Shown here piece by piece: positions 57,431 to 64,000 of a stretch of 64,000 nucleotides of DNA (positions within the stretch are counted from its first letter, which is position 1; each line of letters starts with the position of its first letter). Source of the DNA: Aquilonibacter sp963820185 (lineage in GTDB: Bacteria > Vulcanimicrobiota > Vulcanimicrobiia > Vulcanimicrobiales > Vulcanimicrobiaceae); contig CAWFYV010000007.1 of assembly GCA_963820185.1 (NCBI GenBank), positions 248,001 to 312,000 on the forward strand, in the 5' to 3' direction. The notes below the pieces were generated by a model. It did no database searches. It saw only the letters and a list, made by a program, of their open reading frames with translations, and was not told the origin of the DNA. Made by a program: the position numbers and the translations under genes.

Positions 57431-57621
57431 TGTTTCCTCCTAGAGTGTGTTTTCGTGAATCCACGAGTTGCCTCGAGGCGGGCATTCCTGCACGCATTGG
57501 GCCATAGCCCACCCTTCCGGGCATAACGGGCATAGCCCCCCGAGACAATCCTTCTTAATCTGTTCGGGAGGCCGTTTGCCCCCCCTGCAGTGAGACCCAC
57601 GCTTCCCAGACTGTTTTTACC
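57431..57621 (-). promoter_or_regulatory. Structured 5' leader of the stalk-domain gene (uncharacterised)
   Basis: 191 nt between the thioesterase gene and the stalk-domain gene. On the plus strand it holds repeated short hairpins: TGGGCCATAGCCCA (5 pairs around CATA) and GGGCATAGCCC, with GGGCATA repeated nearby. It also has a G/C-rich run GGGAGGCCGTTTGCCCCCCC. I recognise no riboswitch class. No gene is evident here. It could control the abundant barrel protein's mRNA. Confidence 0.35.
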
Positions 57622-58023
57622 CTATCCGGACGCGAGTTTTTCCTCGAGCTTTGCAAGAAACTTCGAGCGCTCGATCAGATAGCGTTCGTGCGTACCCTCG
57701 GCAACGGCTTCCTGTTCGTCGAAAACCGCGACCGCGAAACTCAAGCGCGGGCCATCGACCATCACGATCTCGACCTCGGTTCGAACGATGAATCCGACCG
57801 GCACCGGTTTGTGGTGCTCGAGGTCGACATGCGTGCCGAGCGAAACAAATTCGGGGTCGAGCAGGGTCTCAATGCACGCAAGCGCTGCCGTCTCAACCAG
57901 CTGCACGAGCATCGAGGTCGAAAGAACATCCACGCCCTTGTTGCCCGCCTTCTCGGCGGTCATCCATTCCTCGACCCGAGTTTGCAGGCTGTACGCGCGG
58001 CCGATCTCCAGTTTCGCGCTCAT
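57622..58023 (-). CDS. Thioesterase, FlK-like hot-dog family
   Basis: 133 residues with a hot-dog fold pattern: VLSTSMLVQLVETAALACIE, HVDLEHHKPVPVG (catalytic His region) and VEIVMVDGPRLSFAV. It resembles fluoroacetyl-CoA thioesterase-like proteins, which are usually acyl-CoA thioesterases of broad specificity. Start ATG 58023 at the first in-frame Met. Function inferred from fold only. Confidence 0.85.
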   Translation of the reverse strand: MSAKLEIGRAYSLQTRVEEWMTAEKAGNKGVDVLSTSMLVQLVETAALACIETLLDPEFVSLGTHVDLEHHKPVPVGFIVRTEVEIVMVDGPRLSFAVAVFDEQEAVAEGTHERYLIERSKFLAKLEEKLASG

Positions 58024-58185
58024 GCCGGGGGAGAATACGCCTAAACCGAGATTGGTCCTAGTGCTGTTAGGGTTGGGGTGGGCATATTGTCAGGAAACCA
58101 GGGCAGGATCGTGAATCAAAGCGGGCGGGTCGCACGTATCCAGCCTAGAGATACGCGATCCGCTCGAAAAGACAAAGGGAGTATC

Positions 58186-59442
58186 ATGCATTACCAGCGA
58201 GCCGTGGCCTTCGCGCTAGGCGCGACCCTGAGCTTGTCCGCGTGTAGCCAGGGCGCGCAACATGGACCGCCACCGCTGAGCGTCGACGTCGCTTCCGCGG
58301 TACGTCAAAATATCGCGACGTACGTATCATTAGATGGGCAAGTTGCCCCTCTCGAGCAGTCGACGCTCGCTTTCCAACAAAATGGCACGATCACGTCGAT
58401 TGCCGTGAATGTCGGCGATCGGGTGAGCGCGGGTCAGCCGCTGGCCTCGATCGATAGTTCGGTGCTGCGTGCGCAAGCGGCGCAGGCAGCGGCGCAGGCG
58501 CAGGCGCAGTCGGCGACCGCGACGGGCTCGCAAGTCGGACTCCCCGTCCAGGTCCAGACAAACGAGGCGACGCTGCAGACAGCGCAGGCCGCACTACGCA
58601 ACGCGAAACTCGTTTACGATCAAGACGTTGCACTCGAGAAAGACGGTTACGTCTCTGAGGCGCAATTAGAAGGTGCGCGCGCGGCGTACGTGCAGGCTGC
58701 GCAAGCGTACAACACCGCGAAGATCGGTTTGCAAAACAACACGGTGAGCGCGCAGAACACCAAGGCCGCCGTTGCGGCTGCGGTTGCTGCGCAGGCCAAT
58801 GCGCGCACCCTCAGCACGCAGGTTTCGCAGACGACGCTCTACGCGCCGTACGATGGCGTGATCACGCAGCGCCTGCTCGATCCCGGTGCCTACGCCGGAC
58901 CGCAAGCGCCGGTGCTTTCAATCTCGCGCGTCGCGAAATTGTGGGTCAACATCAACGTCCCCGACACCGATCTGCCCTACGTGCGTCCGGGCGCTGCGGT
59001 GAGTTTCACCTCGAGCTCGCTGCCGGGCCGGACGTTCCACGCGAATATCGCGACCGTCAATGCGGTGCCGACGGCCGGCACACTCTCGTACTTGGCGCGT
59101 ATCCAAATGGATAACCCGGGCGACGTGTTGCGCGGCGGAATGCTGGTGACGGCGACGCTGCCGCGTGAGGCGCACAATAACGCAATCGTCGTGCCGCGCT
59201 CAGCGGTAGCGCAGACCGAGAATGGGTACGCAGTCTACGTCGTGGGCGCAGATAACAAGGCCCAGGAGGTTCCGGTACGTGTCGGCGTGCAAACCGATAC
59301 GCTGTCCGAAGTCATCTCGCCGAAAGTGCAGGCGGGTGTGAAGGTGATCACGACGCGTCCCGATACGCTCAAAGACGGAAGTACCGTCGCAATTAACTCC
59401 GGCGGCAACGCACCGCCTAACGGAGGAAGCTCCCCCAAATGA
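58186..59442 (+). CDS. RND/ABC-type efflux periplasmic adaptor lipoprotein
   Basis: 418 residues. Lipobox LSAC at Cys20. Layout: beta-barrel start (VSLDGQVAPLEQSTLAFQQNG), lipoyl half-domain, long coiled-coil hairpin (Ala/Gln-rich, ~95-230), second lipoyl half, then PYDGVITQRLLDPGAYAG and membrane-proximal strands ending with a Gly/Asn/Pro tail. AAAGGGAG lies upstream of the ATG. Coupled to a TolC-like gene (ATGA), but no RND or MacB-type pump gene lies next to it. Confidence 0.9.
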   Translation: MHYQRAVAFALGATLSLSACSQGAQHGPPPLSVDVASAVRQNIATYVSLDGQVAPLEQSTLAFQQNGTITSIAVNVGDRVSAGQPLASIDSSVLRAQAAQAAAQAQAQSATATGSQVGLPVQVQTNEATLQTAQAALRNAKLVYDQDVALEKDGYVSEAQLEGARAAYVQAAQAYNTAKIGLQNNTVSAQNTKAAVAAAVAAQANARTLSTQVSQTTLYAPYDGVITQRLLDPGAYAGPQAPVLSISRVAKLWVNINVPDTDLPYVRPGAAVSFTSSSLPGRTFHANIATVNAVPTAGTLSYLARIQMDNPGDVLRGGMLVTATLPREAHNNAIVVPRSAVAQTENGYAVYVVGADNKAQEVPVRVGVQTDTLSEVISPKVQAGVKVITTRPDTLKDGSTVAINSGGNAPPNGGSSPK

Positions 59443-60920
59443 CCTTGCCTCGCCGCTTCATGGCGCGATCGCTATCAGTTGCCCTCGCGCTGGGTTCGTG
59501 CGCGCCGCTGACGGTTGCCGCACAGACGTCGCAAGCGCCGCCGATCACCGCTCCGACGCCGGCGCCGCTGCCGACGACGTCGGGGACGCCAATTCCCTAT
59601 CCGGCATATGGTTCGCCCGCGCCCGACGTCGCGCAGCAACTCCAGAAACCCGGCATTCCGGTAACGGTGACGCTGAATCAGGCGATCGACATTGCGGTCG
59701 TGCAGGCTCCGGCGTTTGCCTCCGAGCGCGCCGTGTACAACGCAATTGCAGCGAAGTACGGTGCGGAGAAGAGCGCGCTGCTGCCCAACGTTTCGGCGCA
59801 AGCATCCGCGACGAAATCGTACGGCACGTTCGGTACGGGCGGCAATTCGACGAATCCGAACGCTACCGCGGCGCCCGCGGTGCAGACGCAAGAGTCGGCG
59901 ACACTTAGCATCCAGCAATTGATCTTCGACGGCGGACGAACGATTGCCGGAATCCGTAGCGCGAAGGAGAGCGACATCGCGGGGCGCGATACGCTGCTGC
60001 GCCAACTCCAAACTTTGGCGTTCAACGTGGCCACCGCGTACTACACGCTGCTCGAGGACAACGCGAGCGTGCAGTCCGACAACGCGCTGGTGCGCGAGTT
60101 CGAAATTAACGAGCAGTTCGTAACGGCGCAGATTCGCACCGGCGCGGCACCGCGCTCGGATCTTGCGGCGGCACAGTTTCAAACCGCGCAGGCGCGCGGC
60201 GCGCTGATCACCGCCCAAGGCCTGGCGATCGCGGCGGAAGCCGCGTTCGCAACCACGCTCGGCCTGGATGCCGATACCGCAATTTCGCCGCAGCTGCTCG
60301 GGAGCTCGCCGCCGCAGTTGCGCGTGCTCAGCTATGCGCAGTCGCTCAATGAAGCCTTTAAGCTGCGGCCGGATTTTCTCTCGGCCGAGCACATCGTCGA
60401 GTCGGATAAAGAGAACCTGCGCTTTGCGAAGCTTGCACGTTTTCCGTCGATCACGGCTAACGGAAGCGTCGGCAAAGAGCGCAGCTTGATCACTGGATCA
60501 AACGCGGTCTTACCGTACTCGAACCCGCAGTCACTCGGCGCGACGCTGAGCATTCCGATCTTCGATCAAGGTCAAACCAACTTTGCCGTCGCGCAGGCGG
60601 CCTCACAGTTGGATCAGGGGATCGCCGGGCTGACACAACAGCGTCTCACCGTGCAGTCGGACGTGCGCGGAGGTCTAGCGAATCTGATCTCGGCGCGGGC
60701 AGCGCTCGTGCAGGCCCAGGCCGAGGTTACGAGTTCGACCGTCACACTGCAGGCAACGCAGGCGCAATACAAGGTGGGCGCATCGACGATCACGGCGATC
60801 GTTACGGCGGAGGCGAATCTCGCAACCGCGCAGCGCGACTACGTTGCCGCGCTCTACGGTGAGCGCTTGGCCGAGCAGCAGTACACCTTTGCCCTAGGTG
60901 CGAGCGACCTCACCCTTTAA
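59439..60920 (+). CDS. TolC-family outer-membrane efflux protein
   Basis: 493 residues. Signal peptide (SLSVALALGSCAPLTVAAQ). A Pro/Thr-rich segment is followed by paired long helices characteristic of TolC/OEP repeats (VTLNQAIDIAVVQAPAF, QLIFDGGRTIAGIRSAK, ATAYYTLLEDNASVQSDN, PIFDQGQTNFAVAQAASQL, VGASTITAIVTAEANL). Coupled to the adaptor. The inner-membrane pump must be encoded elsewhere, or the pair works with a distant one. Confidence 0.9.
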   Translation: MTLPRRFMARSLSVALALGSCAPLTVAAQTSQAPPITAPTPAPLPTTSGTPIPYPAYGSPAPDVAQQLQKPGIPVTVTLNQAIDIAVVQAPAFASERAVYNAIAAKYGAEKSALLPNVSAQASATKSYGTFGTGGNSTNPNATAAPAVQTQESATLSIQQLIFDGGRTIAGIRSAKESDIAGRDTLLRQLQTLAFNVATAYYTLLEDNASVQSDNALVREFEINEQFVTAQIRTGAAPRSDLAAAQFQTAQARGALITAQGLAIAAEAAFATTLGLDADTAISPQLLGSSPPQLRVLSYAQSLNEAFKLRPDFLSAEHIVESDKENLRFAKLARFPSITANGSVGKERSLITGSNAVLPYSNPQSLGATLSIPIFDQGQTNFAVAQAASQLDQGIAGLTQQRLTVQSDVRGGLANLISARAALVQAQAEVTSSTVTLQATQAQYKVGASTITAIVTAEANLATAQRDYVAALYGERLAEQQYTFALGASDLTL

Positions 60921-60931
60921 GCTAAGGGGTG

Positions 60932-62074
60932 ATGTCCTCGCATTCCACCGTTCCGGCAACGGTCTCCGACCCGGTGAATGCCGCGATCTTGGCGGTCTCT
61001 GAAGACCGTCTTGCCGGGTTTCAACTCGACCCATTCGGCGAGATCGCGACGCGCAGCGGTGTCGATCCCGAGGTGGCGATCGAACGTGTTGTTGCGATGC
61101 TGCGCGCTGGTACGATTCGCCGCGTCCGCCAGACGCTGATGTCGACGAATCTCGCCCGCGGCGCGCTCGTCGCGTGGCAGGTTCCCGCCGATCGTCTCGA
61201 TCGCGCGTTCGAGTACATGTTCAAAGAGGATCCGTTCTCGGGGCACGTCGTGATCCGCACGACCGACGCGGTCACGCCCGGCAGCAGCTATCGCTTGTGG
61301 ACGACGTTGAAAGTACCCCAGGGCTACGCGCTGCAAAAGCACGCCGAGTTTCTCGCCCGCGAAGTGGGCGCCGACTATTTCCGGCTGATGCCGGCCAAGA
61401 TGGTCTTCGCGCTCGGCGTTGGACACGTGCGGCGCCGCGGGCTCGAGCCGGGTGCGCGTGCCGACGCGCTGGCCGACCCGGCCGATACCGCGCTCGTCGA
61501 ACTCTCGGAATTGGACTGGCGCGTGCTCTCGTCGCTCAAACGCGAATTTGCGCCGGAGGAAATCGTGCGCGACCTCTGGCGCGCGCGCGCCGATGAAGCC
61601 GGCGTGCCGCTCGACGAATTCGTACGCGTTGCGCGCTCGCTCAACGAGCGTCGTGTGATCGGGCGGTTCTCGACGTTTCTCGAACATGTGAAAGCAACGG
61701 CGAACAACGAACGTGTCACGCGCTACAACGCGCTCTTTCACTGGGCCGTTCCGCCAGGCCGGGAGATGGACGCGGGTCGGGAAGTCGGACGGCATTTTGT
61801 CATCACCCACGCGTATTGGCGCGAAGGTGGTCCCGAGTTCAAGAACGTTAACGTGATGGCCGTCGCGCACGGCATGGAGAAAGAAAAAGTGCTTGCGCAT
61901 AAAGCTGCCATCGACGAACATTTGCGCGAAGCCGGGATCGACTTTGCGTACACGAACGTGTTCTGGGGTGGCCGCAGCGAGATCAAGCCGTCGGAGATTA
62001 CCCCGCAAGCCTATCTGGAGTTTTGCGCACTGCACGGCATCGACCCTGAATCGATGCGTGGCGATAGCGCTTGA
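60932..62074 (+). CDS. Two-domain AsnC/Lrp-like protein, siroheme decarboxylase (AhbA/AhbB)-like
   Basis: 380 residues from ATG 60932 (a GTG precedes it). Two similar halves: an N-terminal winged-helix (GFQLDPFGEIATRSGV, MLRAGTIRRVRQTLMS) with a ligand domain containing SSYRLWTTLKVPQG, then a second (LDWRVLSSLKREFAPEEI, RSLNERRVIGRF) with RHFVITHAYWREGG. This duplication of the AsnC-type fold with DNA-binding-like and RAM-like parts is seen in siroheme decarboxylases (NirDLGH/AhbAB), which work in alternative haem synthesis. No haem genes are adjacent, so a transcription-factor role is also possible. Overlaps the next gene (TTGA). Confidence 0.6.
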   Translation: MSSHSTVPATVSDPVNAAILAVSEDRLAGFQLDPFGEIATRSGVDPEVAIERVVAMLRAGTIRRVRQTLMSTNLARGALVAWQVPADRLDRAFEYMFKEDPFSGHVVIRTTDAVTPGSSYRLWTTLKVPQGYALQKHAEFLAREVGADYFRLMPAKMVFALGVGHVRRRGLEPGARADALADPADTALVELSELDWRVLSSLKREFAPEEIVRDLWRARADEAGVPLDEFVRVARSLNERRVIGRFSTFLEHVKATANNERVTRYNALFHWAVPPGREMDAGREVGRHFVITHAYWREGGPEFKNVNVMAVAHGMEKEKVLAHKAAIDEHLREAGIDFAYTNVFWGGRSEIKPSEITPQAYLEFCALHGIDPESMRGDSA

Positions 62075-63723
62075 GACGACGCATCGGCTGCGCGGCGCTC
62101 GCGCTCGTGCTGCTGGCCACCGCGTGCGCAAAGGTCGGCACGACTACCTCAGGTGAGCGCCATTCGTGGACACGTGCCGGCGTGCTGCGCATCGGCTCGA
62201 ACTACGACGTAAAGTCACTCAACCCGGTGCTCGACGGCAGCGCATTGAGCCTCGACGTCTCGATGTTCGTCTACTCCTGGGCGGTGCGCTACGACGCGGC
62301 GGGGCGCCCCGTACCCGACGCGCTGCGCGAGATTCCCACGGTTGCAAACGGCGACGTGAGTAAAGACGGCCGGACGCTTATCTACAAGTTGCGCCCGAAT
62401 ATCAAGTGGCAAGACGGCAAGCCGCTGACCTGCGGTGACCTCACGTTCACGTGGCGCTTCGTCATGAATCCCAAGACGAATGTTGCGGTGACGGATGGGT
62501 TTCGCGACATCGGCTCGATCGATTGTCAAACGCCGCTCGTTGCCGTCATTCACATGAAACGCCTCTACGCACCGTTCTTGCAACAGCTCTGGGGCGTCAA
62601 CAGCAACGCGCCGATTCTTCCGGCACACGTGCTCGCGCCGTATCTTGCGGCCGGCACGCAAAACACGGCGCCTTTCAACGCGATGCCGGTCGGCAGCGGC
62701 CCTTTCAAGGTCATTCAGTGGGAGCGCGGAACGGTCGTGCGCCTCGCGGCCAACCCGAACTACTTTCTCGGTAAGCCGAAGCTCAACGAAGTCGACTTCT
62801 ACTACGAGCCCGACGAGAACACGCTCGAAACGCAGGCACAGACGCACGCGATCGACCTGCTCGCCCGCGGCACGCCGATCAACTGGCCGCGCTACCAGGC
62901 GCTCGCAGCGCAGCCGAATTCCGGGTTGAAAGCGATCGCGGTCGATTCGTTCGTCTACGATCACATCGACTTCAATCTGCGCAATCCGATTCTGGCGGAT
63001 CTTCAAGTGCGTCGTGCGCTCGCCTACGCGACGAATCGGCCCGAGATCATCGCCAAGATCATGCATGGCGCCGATACACCGTCCGATTCCCCCGAGCCGC
63101 CGGCCTCGTGGGGCTACACGACGAACACGGTGCACTATCTCTTCGACCCGGTCAAAGCACGCGCGATGCTCGACGCTGACGGCTGGCATGTCGGCCACGA
63201 CGGTGTGCGCGTCAAGAACGGGCAACGGCTCGAGTTCGACTTGAGCACCCAGACCGAATCGACGATCGGGAAGGCACTCCAAGCGGTGCTGCAGCGCGAA
63301 TGGCATGAGGTCGGCGTGCAAGCCGATGTAAAGAATTTCCCGACCGCGCAGTTCTTTGCGAACGGCAACACGGCGATTCTCGAGGGCGGCCACTACGATG
63401 CCGCAACCTTTGCTTGGTTTGGTGCGGCCGATCCCGATCTGGATCCACTCTACTCCGCCGACAACCTCGCGCCACGCGGCCAGAACTCGCTGTTCTGGGT
63501 GAATTCCGCGGCAACTAGGGCGCTCGGGGATGCGCTTGCGACCGTCGATCAAGCCAAACGCAAAGCTGACTACGTGATTTTCCAGCAGCAACTCGCGCTC
63601 GATGTGCCAACGATCATCATCGGCTTTCGTAAGCTGCCCTACGTCTATAACACCGATCTCCAAGGCTTTGAGCCCTCGCCGGTTATCTCTCCGTTCTGGA
63701 ATCCATGGGAGTATTCGATATGA
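62071..63723 (+). CDS. Peptide-type ABC transporter substrate-binding lipoprotein
   Basis: 550 residues, TTG start overlapping the previous stop. N-terminus RRRIGCAALALVLLATACAK is a lipoprotein-type signal (lipobox LATAC). Family 5 solute-binding protein motifs: SNYDVKSLNPVLDG, VGSGPFKVIQWERG, DLQVRRALAYATN and a C-terminal FWNPWEYSI like the paralogue at 20039. The next gene is another member. No permease or ATPase genes are next to them. Confidence 0.88.
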   Translation: MRRRIGCAALALVLLATACAKVGTTTSGERHSWTRAGVLRIGSNYDVKSLNPVLDGSALSLDVSMFVYSWAVRYDAAGRPVPDALREIPTVANGDVSKDGRTLIYKLRPNIKWQDGKPLTCGDLTFTWRFVMNPKTNVAVTDGFRDIGSIDCQTPLVAVIHMKRLYAPFLQQLWGVNSNAPILPAHVLAPYLAAGTQNTAPFNAMPVGSGPFKVIQWERGTVVRLAANPNYFLGKPKLNEVDFYYEPDENTLETQAQTHAIDLLARGTPINWPRYQALAAQPNSGLKAIAVDSFVYDHIDFNLRNPILADLQVRRALAYATNRPEIIAKIMHGADTPSDSPEPPASWGYTTNTVHYLFDPVKARAMLDADGWHVGHDGVRVKNGQRLEFDLSTQTESTIGKALQAVLQREWHEVGVQADVKNFPTAQFFANGNTAILEGGHYDAATFAWFGAADPDLDPLYSADNLAPRGQNSLFWVNSAATRALGDALATVDQAKRKADYVIFQQQLALDVPTIIIGFRKLPYVYNTDLQGFEPSPVISPFWNPWEYSI

Positions 63724-64000
63724 GACGATTCGCTGTTGCGCTGCTCGCGAGTGCGGTGGCACTGAGTGCATGTTCGAAGGTCTCGCAGCAGACGGAAGGC
63801 GGTCGCGTCAACAGTTGGACGGTGCCGCACGTCCTTCGGTTCACCAACGCGACAGATCTATCGACACTCAATCCGATGTTCAGTCAAGAGTTCCAGCTTG
63901 GCTACATGTCGTCGCTGACCCAGGCGTTCCTGGTGAAATGGAATCATCAGAACCTACCCTACCCCGAACTCGCGACCGCGGTGCCAACCCAAGCCAACGG
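63720..64000 (+). CDS. Peptide-type substrate-binding lipoprotein (5' end only)
   Basis: 94 residues visible before the window ends. ATG overlaps the previous stop (ATGA). Lipobox in ALLASAVALSACSK (LSAC). VLRFTNATDLSTLNPMFS is the start of a family 5 binding domain. A tandem copy of the preceding gene; the rest lies outside the window. Confidence 0.85.
   Translation, partial: MRRFAVALLASAVALSACSKVSQQTEGGRVNSWTVPHVLRFTNATDLSTLNPMFSQEFQLGYMSSLTQAFLVKWNHQNLPYPELATAVPTQAN

Noticed and set aside
57431..57621. Cyclic-di-GMP (GEMM) riboswitch
   Set aside because: GGCAAAC is present on the minus strand but the rest of the conserved core and the two helices are not.

Overview
The window is about 64 kb of GC-rich, tightly packed chromosomal DNA. 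It has roughly 70 protein genes, no rRNA, tRNA or CRISPR array that I could find, and no intact mobile element. A TolC-type outer-membrane protein, a periplasmic adaptor, many lipoboxes and a stalk-domain/beta-barrel protein point to a diderm bacterium. This mix, with a SufR/SufU-type iron-sulfur locus and many secreted Pro/Thr/Ser-rich and beta-propeller proteins, reminds me of Candidatus Eremiobacterota (WPS-2) or a nearby phylum. That placement is inference; no marker gene here settles it.

Layout. 0-3.2 kb: a tandem family of small TonB-like lipoproteins (one cut by the window edge, one frameshifted) and an M20 amidohydrolase. 3.2-10.7 kb: a retropepsin-like protease, small helical proteins, an FAD oxidoreductase, then a minus-strand run (LOG-like protein, beta-CASP nuclease-like MBL, threonine aldolase, GT-C-like membrane protein). 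10.8-19.3 kb: plus-strand metabolic genes, including ETF-ubiquinone oxidoreductase, the thiazole genes thiO-thiS-thiG with a rhodanese, a K+ channel with RCK domains and a peroxiredoxin. 19.5-27.5 kb (minus): pyrE, an oligopeptide-binding lipoprotein, an EF-G-like GTPase, a PHP protein with a histone-H1-like tail, a Pcp homologue lacking its catalytic Cys, and an ECF sigma factor with a zinc-finger/O6-alkylguanine-transferase fusion. 27.6-31.2 kb: uncharacterised secreted and membrane proteins. 31.2-38.3 kb: an actP/DUF485 symporter pair, the suf genes (sufC, D, S, U) and a divergent sufR-like regulator followed by a second U-type scaffold. 38.2-43.4 kb: thpR, an MBL hydrolase, a flavin reductase, an O-methyltransferase, a LON-domain protein, a propeller lipoprotein and folD. 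43.4-46 kb: a TlpA thioredoxin operon running into proC through a candidate proline attenuator. 46-50 kb: a secreted repeat protein, tldE/tldD and a palindromic element. 50-55 kb: a translationally coupled NAGPA / propeller / DUF4337-like / nitrilase operon. 55-64 kb: secreted proteins, a stalk-domain barrel, a thioesterase, an adaptor/TolC pair, a siroheme-decarboxylase-like fusion and two more peptide-binding lipoproteins, the last cut by the window end.

The two most notable candidates are the ECF sigma factor paired with a ZAS-MGMT fusion (26.07-27.47 kb), which could be a one-component alkylation sensor, and the Pro-rich leader peptide plus terminator directly before proC (45.14-45.26 kb), which has the layout of classical attenuation. 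Five conserved genes carry single-base frameshifts. Four of these are extra bases and three of the four lie at a CGCTGC core, so a systematic consensus error should be excluded before they are called pseudogenes.
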